Source of the DNA: Papio anubis
Taxonomy: Eukaryota > Chordata > Mammalia > Primates > Cercopithecidae
Assembly (NCBI RefSeq): GCF_008728515.1
Contig: NC_044990.1
Span: 8,887,156 to 8,951,155 of the forward strand
Direction: 5' to 3'
Length of the DNA stretch: 64,000 nucleotides
Shown here: positions 44,821-56,650 of the stretch, in pieces
Numbering within the stretch: the stretch's first letter is position 1
Layout of the letters: the number at the start of each line of letters is the position of its first letter
Made by a program: the position numbers and the translations under genes
The notes under the pieces: generated by a model
The model's input: the letters and a program-made list of their open reading frames with translations, nothing else
Database searches by the model: none
What the model was told of the DNA's origin: nothing

Positions 44821-46069
44821 AACCCGTGCAAATCACTAGATAGCTTACCATTTCTACCACAGGTCCCTTTGGCCCTTATTTCTAGAGTAACAAGCTGTAA
44901 CTTGGGGCAATTCAATCTCCAGAATATTGTACTATTAATACCCAGAGATGTACATTTCACCTTCTGTAACTTCACCCCTGGTCATTCCATCCAAGCTCCC
45001 ATGATGACTCAGCATTCTTAATACCTCTAGTTTTCCTTCTATTTCCGTAACAGTAAAGTACTTGTTCAGGATAACTTACTGCTAAGTAATAAAAACATGA
45101 AGTAGCGGTGAGTAGTAGGGGAAGAAGAACACATAAAATCTTTCCAGCTCTCCATTTCTCATTTCTCCTCCCTAACTCATGATGAGTGGTAGGCCTGATC
45201 CCATCAGCCATAAGTCGAGAGGGCCGAGTTGAGGGCATGCATAGGAATGGCCTGGCCCCTGTGCCCACATGAGCAACTGCACGGGCAGTCGGGCTATTAT
45301 AATAACAAGTCTAGGGTAATTGCTGATAGAGAGATGCAGATCCCTGTTTTTTGCCCTGTAGCCACTTAAAAGCCTTTGTTCATAATTATAGATATAAAGC
45401 TTGTACTTCTTACTGGGCATTGGATTTCAATGGGAATTAGGCCAAAATATGGACCTGAGAATTGGCCCCACTGTGGCCAACCTGCGAATGCTGAGTCAGT
45501 CCTGTTCTGCTGACTCAGTTTTCTCTTTGAACTGCAAGGATCACAGTCTAAGCATTGAGACAAGTAGTTCTATTGCCAAGACAAAGGGGAAAAAAGACTG
45601 ATTAAATTTGAGACATGGCAGATAATGCCAAAAGGCAGAGGCAATGTGATCTCTGAAGAGAGAGAGACAGAGTATGTGTTTTGGAGATACGAGTATTGGA
45701 AAAATGGAAGTCTCATGACAAAATGACTGCTGGGAAGCAGTTGCTCTGAGGAATCCCCCTTTACCCACGTCCTCTTAGATTCCCTCTTTCTTTATTCCCT
45801 TAGACTCTTCTAGTTCCGGATGGTCTGTGGTGGTTGCTGTTGTTTTTCTAACAGCCTGGAGAATGTAACTTAAAAACCCACATGAAAGGCCCATGAAATA
45901 TCAAGGTGATTCTGAGGACTGGCTCCATTTGCTCCAGAGCCCACGTTCTGGCTTAGGTAGAGGACACCCCAAGGAGACTCAAACCACAGATCCAACTTTG
46001 AGCTGCTTCCACAAGCCCCAAAATGCCTTGAGCCTAATCCAGACAGGTTTAAAAGTTTAATTGGACAGG
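44821..46069. other. Unique non-coding DNA
   Basis: No repeat recognised. Minus-strand frames at 44972-45420 have no domain. Confidence 0.45.
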
Positions 46070-46160
46070 ATCTTGGACATAATTTTTACAGGTTAGAAAA
46101 CTAATAGCTAGAGAGGGCAAGTAAGTCACCCAGATCACATATCATGCCTGCAACAGAAAC
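46070..46160 (-). mobile_element. MIR SINE fragment, antisense
   Basis: ttttacaggttagaaaacta, gagagggcaagtaagtcacc, agatcacat: antisense MIR core. Confidence 0.6.
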
Positions 46161-48057
46161 AGGACAAGCACCTGCCTTCCAATAGCCATGCACTTGCTGG
46201 GTTCCTTGTCTGAGCTGGGGAATGCCAGGCTAGCCCAAGAATGGCCTGCAGGGCTGGAGAAGGAGGCTGTTCCCATGCCATATATCCCATGGCCCTTCAG
46301 TTTTGGGTGAATGCTTTTGAAAATTCTGTCTCGGCACCAATTACGCAAACAAAACAGAAGAAGTGGAGACTGGGCGAGCCAGCCAGAGAGGACATTCTTT
46401 ATGGATGAAGTCACTGGCTTTCAGTGTAAACCACTTACAGAAACAAGGTTCTTGTGTGGACTGCCACAAGTGAGGCTCTCCAAGGCCTATAGTTGCAGCA
46501 GAGAAAATGTGATAAATCTACAAAACGTTCTACAGCTTTACTCAACTCTTTAAACTCAAATATTTGTTTTAGATCAGGAAATGGCTCAGGGCATGAGCAC
46601 AATCTCACCAAGTGTGTGATTCTGGTGCCACGTGGCCACAGCATGATTCAGGATTTCTCCTGCCTTAGCCACTCCTCTAATCAACAACAGCACCTGAGTC
46701 ACACTCCTGGCGTCCTTGCTGAGGCTAGGACCCACCCGCCCATTGGCAGCCTTTGTCTCCGAGGGCAAGTGAAATACAGCGCCCCCTGTTGGGCACCCTG
46801 TCTTGTTCCTCTCCAGCTGGGTTTGCCTGCCTGGACTGGTTGCCCAAATTCAAGACATGGCAGCTCATGCCATGTGCGACTTAAAGGCTCTCCGCTTCCT
46901 ATTTTACAAGAGGCTCTGTCTGCTTAAAGTGCTCAGTGCCTGGTGATGCCATGTTTTTTCCTGTCGGCAGTCCCCTCAAAAGAAGGAAATTCATTTGGGA
47001 GTTGTTTGAGGTGGATGAGGACATCCTTCCTTCACATCTTTGGTGTCACTGGGACAGGTGGAATTCCTGGCTGGAGGCAGGTGATGCTCCGGTGAGCGCA
47101 TCAGAGGCAGCAGCCGCAGTCTGCTTACCCCTCAGCTGAGACACGGGAGAAGCTTCGCCAGCTGCCTCATCAAATGGAATGCAAACAAACAGAGAGGAGA
47201 GCCCCGCATTGCTCATCACGCCCTCAGCTACTCCAGCCTCGCTCCAGGGTGCTCAGGGCAAAAGAGGGCAGCTCTCTGCCAAGCAGGGCTTCCTGGTGCG
47301 TTTTTCCATGGAGGAAGGACTCCTCTGGGAAGGACGCCTGCTGGGGGACTTGGGGCATCTGGATTGCCGGCTGTACTCAGCAAGGAGTGGCCACAGAAAG
47401 TTCTGAACGCTTCTTGAGGGAAAGCATAAGCCATCAGCAGAGAGGGAGAGAGTGTGAGCAAGAGTGAGAGTGAGAGAGCGAGAGAGCGAGAGAGAGAGAG
47501 AGAGAATGGACCTCCCAACCTACAAAGTCCCCGCACCAGAAGTAAGGTCATCAGGCTTGAGACCTTGAGGCTGCAGCTGTGCACACCCATTCCCCCAGCC
47601 ACTGCTCATGCCTGCAACTCCTGCCACAGAGAGGGGCCTTCCACCCCACAACTGAAAATAAGATTTAAATGCACATACCCCTTTGACAGAAAAACAGTGA
47701 CCTTCGAACCCATCAAAACAGAAAGTCACTGATTTTAAATCCTTTATTGAGATTGATAAGGAAAAAGGATTATGCAGGAGCTGGATGTGAACCGTGGTTG
47801 CTACACAATTTGGGCTAGGGCTTGCTCTTCTCTCATTAAAAAACTCTGTTTATTCCACCAAAGTAGGTAAAGTTCTCCCTCTCCTCTTTGGATTCTCTAC
47901 TATATTCCTTAGTGACGTCGTGAGGCTTTCTCAGGACTAAGCCTACAAGTTGTCTATTAACCCAGCTTTCCAGTGGGGACTGCCTAATATTGACCAAATA
48001 CTTTAGAGAGTCATATCATCTGTGAACTGGCAGAGATCCAGAACTCCAGTCCAGCAC
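46161..48057. other. Unique non-coding DNA with a GA tract
   Basis: No repeat besides the GA tract at 47437-47506. Frames up to 144 codons (46493-46927 plus) overlap others and have no domain. Confidence 0.45.
47437..47506. repeat. (GA)n purine tract
   Basis: Imperfect gagaga with interspersed gtga/gcga units, about 70 bp, almost pure purine on the plus strand from 47463. Confidence 0.95.
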
Positions 48058-48130
48058 TCACATTTTACAGACAAGGAAGCCAGAGCAGCCAGGGCCTTAG
48101 CCTGGTTTCACAACTCTTTCTCTGGTTCTC
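48058..48130 (-). mobile_element. MIR SINE fragment, antisense
   Basis: cacattttacagacaaggaa and ccttagcctggtttcacaac-like text are antisense MIR. Short. Confidence 0.5.
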
Positions 48131-48616
48131 TTGGTGACTAACAACAAAACGACACCTCCCGATTCTGGTCCGGCTTGGGCTTCTGGCTGCCGGTACAGGA
48201 ATAGCCAAAATCCTTCCTTTCAAGCTTTCTGTGTAATGGAAACCCTGCTCGACTAATTAGGGCCCACCTCTCTCGAACTCCTGAATCACTGGCATTCATT
48301 AAAGATAGAAAAGCATTTTCTCCCCCTAATGAAGGAGAACCGGAATAACATAGATGAGTCACGGTCACTGAAAACTGTCATGATATTCAAGAAAGGTGAC
48401 CTTCTCTCACACCTGCAGACCTGGGAGGGTTGATTGAAATCTACACCTAGTTCTTCTCCTTGGGCTCTGACTGTGACAGGAGGGTTTGTTGCTTGTTTTT
48501 TTTTTTTTTTTTTTTCCCTCCAGTTCCTTGTAGTAGGATGGGATGTGGGTTCTGTTTTAGGAGGTGTGGATTGTGTGGGCTGATGGTGTGGAGGAGGAGG
48601 CTAGAAGAAAAGCAAT

Positions 48617-48908
48617 ACACACACACATACCGCCCCCACGCACATGAACGCATATACACTAACCCCACACAAACACACATGCAGAGATACACATGCACAC
48701 ACTCACACCACACAGACACAAACACAACCATACACTCACAACACACACAAATGCACACATAAACACACACATAGACACTCTCACACACATGCAAACACTC
48801 AGACACAGACATACACCCACTCATACTACACACAATCACAACAAACAAATATGTACTCACATGCTCTCTCACACACACACTCACACACACACACACACAC
48901 ACACACAC
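48617..48908. repeat. 290-bp CA-rich variant tandem array
   Basis: Starts (CA)n at 48617, continues as degenerate cacaca/gcacaca/acacaaat units and ends in a purer (CA)n at 48884-48908. A T-run of about 23 lies upstream (48494-48516). The His/Thr-rich frames here come from the repeat only. Confidence 0.95.
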
Positions 48909-50087
48909 CTTTGGTTGCCACAGACCTTGGTGGCACTTGGTTCCCAGTGGCTGGCTCAGCAGAAAATGTGGCTGAGTTGTAAGACTCTGTTTTGAATGTG
49001 GGAGTTGGAAAGAGCAAAGGCATTCCTCAGGTTCAGGAAAGCACTGGCTAACAGGAGCTGAAGGAGGAAGAGAGAAGAGATGATTTTCTTCCCTAAGAAT
49101 AACTTTTGAAGTTGGAGCTCAATTTCACCTATTCACCTTGGTGATATCACTTTACCCTGCTGTTTCTCAATGTGCAATGCCTCTGATGAACCTGACGCCA
49201 GGCCGGTGAGGTACACCTTTAGCCATTTCTGTGATGTCAGTTTTTGTTGACGACACATGTTCTGAATGCGCCATGGCCGATCGAGTTTGACTGGATAGAT
49301 AGCATAAATCTCCAGTCTGAAAGTCATCATAATACTTGGAATGTTTAGAAAAGTCGTAACTTAGGGGTGGTTCATAACTTCTTAGAATAATTGTGTTTCC
49401 CTCAAATGATATATAAACAGAAGACAGCAGCTTTGGATGATGGGAATAATTCAGGAGTAACCAGGGACCCCTAGATCTGGAAGAAGGAAGTCAAGTTAGT
49501 GCTTTCTTCAAAGGTTTCAATATTTCCTTAGATTTTAGTGCAGCTTAAATCCAAAAACGTAACTAAGGATATCTTTGCTACGGGAAGTGGCTTGTTAAAT
49601 TGATGTTGTTGGCCAATTTAAAAAGAATGACATGAACTGATTCCACAAGCTGCAGAACTACAGATAGGAATTAGATTGGGTGTTCTGATTTAAGGAAACA
49701 AATTTGAGAGAAAAAGAATTCCATTTTATTGCAGAATTAGAGTTGAATAAATCAGGTAGGCAATGAAAGATTCAGGGAAAGATGATACTTTTAAAAAACA
49801 AAATTCTATGATCTCCAATCCAGATTTCACAACCCCCAGGATTGTTTTAATTTTGTCAATGGGCTTAAAGAACTTATCCAAAGATTCTTAAAATAACATT
49901 AAATCCTTTAAAGTATTTTGTAAGGTGTCATGGTGCCCTTGTAAAAAAGGGAAAAGGGATTGTTATGACATCCAGCTAATTATGGGAAACTGCAAACACC
50001 GGAAGTGCAGTCATCACTGAATTGGTTTCTGAGCTTCCAACTCAGAACAGATCTGGATTTGCTCCACAGGGTGTGCCTCTCTTATCA
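48909..50087. other. Unique non-coding DNA
   Basis: No repeat or gene recognised. Confidence 0.45.
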
Positions 50088-50422
50088 GATTTGGGATTTT
50101 TTTTTTTTTTTTTTTTTTTGGATTTTGGAATATTTGCATATACAGAATGAGGTATCTTGAAGGTAGGACCCAAGTCTGAACAAACACGAACTTCATTTAT
50201 GTTTCATATACATCTTATGCACATGGCCTGAAGGGAGTTTTATACAATATTTCAAATGAGTTTGTGCCTGAAACAAAGCTTGGACTGTGTTTTGGCTGCC
50301 ATCTGTCACCTAAGGCCAGGTGCAGAATTTTCCACTTGTTGTGGCATGTTGGCAATCAAAAAGTTTTAGATTCTGGATAATTTTGGATTTCAGATTTTTG
50401 GATTAGGGATGCTCAACCTATA
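50088..50422 (+). mobile_element. MER8-type Tigger (pogo) element, right portion
   Basis: ggattttggaatatttgcat, catacagaatgaggtatctt, gttggcaatcaaaaagtttt and the end ggattagggatgctcaacctata match the MER8-type Tigger. A T-run at 50098-50119 replaces the expected 'ttcggattttt' text. The left terminus is missing; TA follows the right end. Confidence 0.8.
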
Positions 50423-51030
50423 TTACTTTAAGGAACAGTATTGCTGCTGCAAACCTGGGGGGGTCTTCTCTCTGGGAATCAGAGAGATTATAGATATTTG
50501 GTGCTTTAAGTCCCATTAAGTTGGGCTACTCTTTCAGAAATAAATGATCTCAATTAGTATAATCTCCATAAAGTGACACCACTTGGTTATGAAACTCGTT
50601 TTCTTTTAACCAAATGTCCCCCAAATGCTTTAAAATCACTAGTAGGTTGCTGAATGAGAATGTAAGGAAGGAACTAGCACTTAATACTTCCACGTCTTTT
50701 TTATGGACTTTTCTCTTTCAAGAAATAAGAGCATTGCCTACTTTCCTGTGAACTAGATTTGTGTTGAGAATTAGTTCACAATGAAAAGTGCTAAGCATTA
50801 CTATATCCCCTGTAGTAATAACAAGGGTGTTATAGACACAACCATGGCGTCCAAATGTGGACCAGCAGAAGACAGACCCAAAAAATGCATGGATATGGGG
50901 GCATGGCAGCGCGGTTGGAATGAAGTTTCTGGGGAAACTGGATTTTACCCCTAAATTTCTTTATGTATTCAGTTTAGTCTATCAAAAAGGAGCCCTGCAA
51001 ATAAATTTCTGCATAAAAAAAGCTGATTAG
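50423..51030. other. Unique AT-rich DNA
   Basis: Nothing recognised. Confidence 0.45.
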
Positions 51031-51045
51031 AAAAGGCCATTTTAG

Positions 51046-51373
51046 ACCAGGCACAGTGGCTCACACCTGTAATCCCAGCACTATGGGAGGCCAAGGCGCA
51101 TGGATCACCTGAGGTCAAGAGTTTGAGATCAGCCCTGGCCAATGTGGTGAAACCTCATCTCTATTAAAATACAAAAATTAGCTAGGTGTGGTGGCAGGTG
51201 CCTGTAATCCCAGCTAGTTGGAGGCTGAGGCAGGAGATTCGCTTGAGCCCAGGAGGTAGAGGTTGCAGTGAGCCCGGATCGCATCATTGCACTCCAGTCT
51301 GGGCAACAGAGCAAAAAAAAAAAAAAAAAAAAAAAATTTGTCTCAGAAAAAAAGAAAGAAAGAAAGAAAAAAA
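51046..51373 (+). mobile_element. AluS SINE, plus strand, with complex A-rich tail
   Basis: gaccaggcacagtggctcac start. An A-run of about 24 at 51313-51336 is followed by tttgtctcag and (GAAA)n, as if the tail was interrupted. Flanks aaaaggccatttta and aaaatggctattta are similar. Confidence 0.92.
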
Positions 51374-51384
51374 AATGGCTATTT

Positions 51385-52340
51385 AAAAATTTTGAAAGTT
51401 TTTTTTTTTTTTTTTCCACTTGGGATAACCAGAAACTTTGTTAACTCTGAGAGGCTGATTTTGTCTGGGATAAAAAGATTAGAAAGCATTAGACCAGGAA
51501 GGGCTTCATTTGAACCTGCCTGAAGACACATTTCAGTTCTGTTAACCAAAACTGTGCATTCTTCAACCAGAAGCACAACGGGAAATGGGGAGGAGAGAGG
51601 AAGGGAGCCTGGACGGAGGGAAGAGATCTACCTGCCTTAGCCTGACTTCCCTAGAAAGCAGACCCTGAGGCAAAGTATGTGGGCTCTTTCTAGACTGGGG
51701 AGGGCCTTCCTAAGGACAGAAGAGTGAGGGAAGAGGGGAACAAGGCAGGAAAAAAAGGAGAGCTTATAAGGCGCTGTAACCGAGCTCTCCACTACTGGTT
51801 GTTCAGCTCAATAGATGATGCCATCTTGCAGGACCATCTTCCGACAGGCCATGCGAATGGCTACATCTCAAGACAGCCCTTCTGTGGGAAGAGAGGGAGG
51901 CAGTTTAGCCATTTGCTGCATTCATCTATGGGTCAAAGGTTGGCACGGCTGATGTGACACCCCTTGCTTCTGGTTGGACACATGTAGACGCTATGCGGTC
52001 CGTGGATGTCTCACGACAGAGCTCAACAGAAAAGCCCCAGGCTGGAGGTGAGGCACTAAGCCGTTGCTCATGCATGCTTAGGATGGGAGGTAGTTCCAAG
52101 CTCCTGAGAAGTTGGTCACAGCCCGTGCAGTGCTGCTCAGCACAGCAGCAGCTGGAATAGAACAAGGGGCCAAAGACCTTAGGGATGTGAGACCCAGAGA
52201 ATCTGAGGGGTGATACAAACCTCTACCCAGATTTCTGTTGGAAACATGGCCTTTTCCGTCTTTGAGTATGCTAGATACTGGGGATTGCACATCTGCTGAT
52301 GTCCACACGTGGTAGACTGCTTGCTGTTTCTCCAGTATTC
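51385..52340. other. Unique non-coding DNA
   Basis: T-run at 51398-51416. No repeat or gene recognised; the frames at 51724-52308 overlap on both strands. Confidence 0.45.
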
Positions 52341-52344
52341 TCTT

Positions 52345-53135
52345 TCCTCTTCTTAGTAATAGAGCCCCCAGTTTTTAACTGTGCACTTGGCTTCACAGGC
52401 TAAAGACTGACTATATATTTTCTAGCCTCCTTTGCTGATCGGTGTAACCATGTGACCTAGTTCTGACCAGTGAGATGCAAGTGGAACTGATGTATGCAAC
52501 TTCTGGTACATGTCCTTAAATGCAAGGGACATGCTCTTCTTTGTCCCTCTTTTCATTCAGGTAGCTGGAATTCAGATGTAATGGTTGGCACTCCAGTGGC
52601 CACTGTAGACCATGAGGTGACCTTGGGAACGGGAGCTGCATGTGGTAAGGCAAAAGTCACAAGGAACCTGAGTTCCTGTCACTACAGTCACCAAATCATC
52701 CCTGAATTGCTTACTTCCAGACTTTTTACAGTGGAGAGACCTAAATTTTCCCTTTACTTAAGCCACTGCTCTTTTGGATTTCCTATTGCTTTAGCTGAAC
52801 TTTTGTTGTTGTTGTTGTTGAGACAGAGCCTCTATCACCCAGGCTGGAATGCAGTGAGTATAGGCACGACTCACTGCAGCCTCGCCCTCCTGGGCTCAGG
52901 TGATTCTCCCACCTCAGCCTCCCAGGTAGCTGGGACCACAGGCACGCACCACCACACCTGGCTGATTGTTTTGCATTTATTGTAGAGATGGAGTTTCACC
53001 ATGCTGCCCAGGCTGGTCTCAAACTCCTGGGCTCAAGCAATCTGCTCACCTCAGCCTCCCAAAGTACTGGGATTACAGGCATGAGCCACTGCGCCCAGCC
53101 CCTTTGGCTGAACTTAATTCTAAATGATACAGCAT
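52345..53135 (+). mobile_element. Ancient MLT1-like LTR, plus strand, split by AluJ
   Basis: ttctagcctcctttgctgat, ccatgtgacctagttctgac, cagtgagatgcaagtggaac, acttctggtacatgtcctta, then cttaagccactgc before the Alu and ctgaacttaattctaaatga after it. The order matches old MLT1 LTRs. Confidence 0.55.
52804..53100 (-). mobile_element. AluJ SINE, minus strand, with target-site duplication
   Basis: (TTG)n tail at 52803-52819, gagacagagcctctatcacc, ending actgcgcccagcc. Flanks tttagctgaactt (52790-52802) and tttggctgaactt (53103-53115) match at 12 of 13. Confidence 0.95.
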
Positions 53136-53196
53136 TCAAAGCAGGGAGGATATAAAGAGAAAAGGGGCATAAGTATCCACTTTTAAAAATCACTCA

Positions 53197-53493
53197 GCCG
53201 GGCGTGGTGGCTCACGCCTGTAATCCCAGCATTTTGGGAGGCCGAGGCAGGCGATTCACGAGGTCAGGAGGTCAAGACCATCCTGGCTAACACAGTGAAA
53301 CCCCGTCTCTACTAAAAATACAAAAAATTAGCTGGGCGTGGTGGCAGGCGCCTGTAGTCCCAGCTACTTGGGAGGCTGAGGCAGGAGAATGGTGTGAACC
53401 CAGGAGGCAGAGACTGCAGTGAGCTGAGATTGCACCACTGCACTCCAGCCTGGGCAACAGAGCGAGACTCCGTCTAAAAAAAATAATAAAAAA
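53197..53493 (+). mobile_element. AluY SINE, plus strand
   Basis: gccgggcgtggtggctcacg start, ttcacgaggtcaggaggtca, gaccatcctggctaacacag, gagaatggtgtgaacccagg. It lacks the monkey-type changes seen at 20738. It lies 96 bp from the minus-strand AluJ and forms an inverted pair. Confidence 0.95.
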
Positions 53494-53567
53494 GGATTCT
53501 CCTTTGTCTGTGTCCCACTACCCCGACCTTCTCATAGCACCTTTGACTACCCTGATGATAGTTAACA

Positions 53568-55879
53568 CAGGCATACCTCACACATAGTGTGAGTCCTGTG
53601 CCAGACCACTGCAATAAAGCAAAATCACAATAAAGTGAGTTGCACATATTTGGGGCTTACCGGTGCATATAAAAGTTATGTTTAAAGTATAATCTAGTCT
53701 GTGCAATAGCATTATGTCTATAAAAACAATGTACATACCTTAATTAAAATACTTTGTTGCTAAAAAAAATGCTAACAATCATCTGAACCTTCAGCAAGTA
53801 GTCATCTTTTTGCTGGTAGAGGATACTTCTCAATGTTATGGCTGCTAACTGATCCGGGCCGTGGTGGCTGAAGGTTGGGGTAACTGTGGCAATTTCTTAA
53901 AATAAGAAAACACTGAAGTTTGTGGCATCAGTTGACTCTTCCTTTCATGAAGAGTTCTCTGTAGTATACAATGCTGTTTGATAGCATTTTACCCTTTTGT
54001 CAACTAAGTTATTTGAATAAATACTTTGTTGTCATTTCAACAATGTTCACAGCACCTTAGGAAACCACTGTCTTTTGTTATGCATAAGAAGCAACTCCTC
54101 ATCCCTTCAAGATTGATCATGAGATTGCAGCAATTCAGTCTCACTTACAGGCTTCTCTTCTAATTCTAGTACTCTTGCTATTTCCAGTGACTTCCTCCAC
54201 TGAAATCTTGAACCCCTCAAAGTCATCCAGGAGGACTGGCATCAACTTCTTCCAAACTCTGGTTAGTGTTGATATTTTGACTTCCTCCCAGGAATCACAG
54301 ATGTTCTTAATGGCATCTAGAACGGTGAATCTTTTCCAGAAGGTTTTCAGTTTGCTTTGTCTAGATCTGTCAGAGGAATCACTAAGCAGTTATAACCTTA
54401 CAAAATGTACTTCTTAAATAATAAGACTTGAAAGTCAAAATGACTCCTTGATCCATGGGCTGCAGAATGACTGTGTGTAAACTGTCAGATAAACAACATT
54501 CATCTCCTTGCCCATCTCCATCAACGCTCTTGTGTGAACAGGTGGACTGTCAATGAGCACCTAAGTAATGAGTAATATTTTGAAATAAATGTTTTTTTCT
54601 GAGTAATATGTCTTAACTTTCGGCTTAAAATATTCAGTAAACAAAATACGCTGTAAACAGATGTGCTATCATCCAGGCTTTGTGTTCAATTTACAAAACA
54701 CAGGAAGAGTAAACTTAGCACAATTCTTAAGGGACCAAGGATTTTTCGAATGGTCAATGAGCATTTGTTTCACCTTGAAATCATCAGCTACATTCGCCCT
54801 TGAGAAGAGAGTCAGCTTGTCCCCTGAAGCTTTGAAGCTAGGCATTGACTTTTCCTCTCTAGCTATGAAAGTCCTAGATGGCTTCTTTTTCCAATAGAAG
54901 GCTGTTTTGAATATATTGAAAATCTGTTGTTCAGAGTAGCCACCCCCATTAATAATATTAGCTACAGCATCTACATAACTTGCTGCAGCTTCTATATCAG
55001 CATTTGCAGTTTCACCTTGCCCTCTTATGTTATAGATATGGCATTTTAAACCTCATGAACCAACCTCTCCTAACTTCAAACTCTTCTTCTGCCACTTCCT
55101 CACCACTCTCAGCCTCCACAGAATTGAATAGAGTTAGGGCCTTCCTCTGGATTAGGCTTTGGCTAAAGGGAATGTTGTGGCTGGTTTGAACCTCCACCCA
55201 GACCACTCAGACTTTCTCCATATCAACAATAAGGCTGTTTCTCTGTTTTATCATTCATGTGTTCACTGGAGTAACATGTTTAATTTCTTTCAAGAACTTT
55301 TTCTTTGCATTTACAACTTAGCTAACTGTTTGGAGCAAGAGACCTCACTTGCAGCTGAACTCGGTTTTTGGCCTGCCTTCCTTACTAAGCGGAATCTTTT
55401 CTAGCTTTTGAATTCAAGTGGGAGACATGCAAATCTTCCTTCCACTTAAACACTTAGAGGCCATTGTAGGGTTATTAATTGTTCTAATTTCAATATTATT
55501 GTGTCTCAGGGAATAGGGAGGCCCAAGGAAAGGGAGAGAGATGGGGTAACGGCCTATTGGCAGGGCAGTCTGAACACATATATTTATTGATTGAGTTTAC
55601 TGTCTTATATGGGTGCAGTTGGTGGCACCCCAAAACAAGTACAACAGTAACATTAAAGATCACTGATCACAGATCATCATAACAGATGTAATAATAATAA
55701 TGTAAAATACTGCAAGAATTACCAAGATATGATACAGAGTCATGAAGTGAGTACTGTTGTTGGAAAAATGGCCCTGATATACTTGCTTGACACAGGGTTA
55801 CCGCAAACTTTCAGCGTGTAAAAAACACGATATCTGCAGAGTGCAGTAGAGCCAAGCAAAATAAAATGAGACATGCCCA
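53568..55879 (-). mobile_element. Near full-length Tigger1 DNA transposon, minus strand
   Basis: About 2.3 kb, close to the usual length of about 2.4 kb. The left end caggcatacctcacacatag and the right end aatgagacatgccc are decayed copies of the Tigger1 inverted repeats, next to caataaagcaaaatcacaat-type subterminal text. The interior matches Tigger1 throughout in reverse complement, with the transposase region at 53772-55464. Presence in one nearly complete piece is unusual among relics here. Confidence 0.95.
53772..55464 (-). pseudogene. Decayed Tigger1 transposase (pogo/CENP-B-like)
   Basis: The start codon corresponds to cat at 55462-55464 and the stop to cta at 53772-53774. The family encodes a DDE-type transposase with a CENP-B-like N-terminal helix-turn-helix region. 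In this copy the frame is broken many times: no frame on the minus strand stays open across the domain, and the open frames reported on the opposite strand (54175-55404) are antisense accidents. It cannot make an active enzyme. Confidence 0.9.
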
Positions 55880-55887
55880 TCATTGCT

Positions 55888-55990
55888 ACTACTCTGAGGC
55901 AGGCATTATGAGGCACTGTACCTCTGGTATCTCACATAATACTTTAAATGCTTCTATGAAGTAGGCATAACTACTACCGCGATGGCCATT
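55888..55990 (-). mobile_element. MIR SINE fragment, antisense
   Basis: gaggcaggcattatgaggca, atcacataatactttaaat and gaagtaggcataactact-type text is antisense MIR. Confidence 0.6.
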
Positions 55991-55997
55991 TTTCATA

Positions 55998-56112
55998 GCT
56001 GGTCATCCTGCCCCCATCCTTGCTCCATTGCAGTCCGTTCTCTACACAGTGGCCAGACTGATTCTCCCCCATACATCATCTCACCGCACCCTTCTGCTTA
56101 GAATTGCCCCAT
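55998..56112 (+). mobile_element. L2 LINE fragment
   Basis: cttgctccattgcagtccgt, ctctacacagtggccagact, cccttctgcttagaattgcc match the L2 text for this region. Confidence 0.6.
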
Positions 56113-56650
56113 GGTGTTTTAGTTATATAACACCATCATCCCCAAACATAGTGGCTTAAAAAACAAAAATGATTTCTGCCTTTGTCGATGAGGAATTCAG
56201 GAAGGACTTGGTCTGGTAGTTCTCCCTGGGAGGTCCCTACCACGATTGCAGTCATGAGTTGGCTAGGCCTGCCATCATTTGAAGTCGTGATGGGGTTAGA
56301 CAGTCTGCTCCTAACGTGGCCCAACCACACAACTGCCTGGGAAGCTGGGACTGACTGGAGGCTGGAGGTCTCTGTTCTCTCCACACAGGATTGTCCAACA
56401 GAGCTGCTGAGTGCAGGGCATGGAGGCTGGCTTCCCCATGGGAGCAACGCAAGGTGCCAAGATAGACGCGGTATTGCCTTTTATACTCTAGTCTTGGAAG
56501 TCATACCCCATCATGTCTAGTGGTACAGGAATTTGCATATTGTGTGGTACAGGAATTTGCAAACATCTGCTTGGGTTTGAGGGAGAAGGACATAGACCTT
56601 ACCTCACTATGAAGTCGTGACAATCATCAGTTGTGGCACAGGGTACGTAT
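56112..56650 (-). mobile_element. Possible MLT1-like LTR, antisense, with a 24-bp duplication
   Basis: tagtggcttaaaaaacaaaa at 56149, gccttttatactctagtctt and gaagtcatacccc near 56478 and accttacctcactatgaag near 56596 resemble antisense MaLR text. Assignment tentative. A 17-bp repeat occurs at 56521 and 56545. Confidence 0.4.
56521..56561. repeat. 17-bp direct repeat, period 24 bp
   Basis: tggtacaggaatttgca occurs at 56521-56537 and 56545-56561, separated by tattgtg. Confidence 0.95.

Noticed and set aside
48447..48908. 153-codon Cys/Val-rich minus-strand frame and opposite His/Thr-rich frames
   Set aside because: Translations of the CA/TG array.
48617..48908. CRISPR-like array
   Set aside because: No spacer-repeat regularity; it is a CA-based satellite in primate DNA.
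52494..52985. 163-codon plus-strand frame
   Set aside because: Starts in an MLT1-like LTR and ends within an antisense AluJ.
54175..55404. Plus-strand frames over the Tigger1
   Set aside because: The transposase lies on the minus strand; these are antisense accidents.
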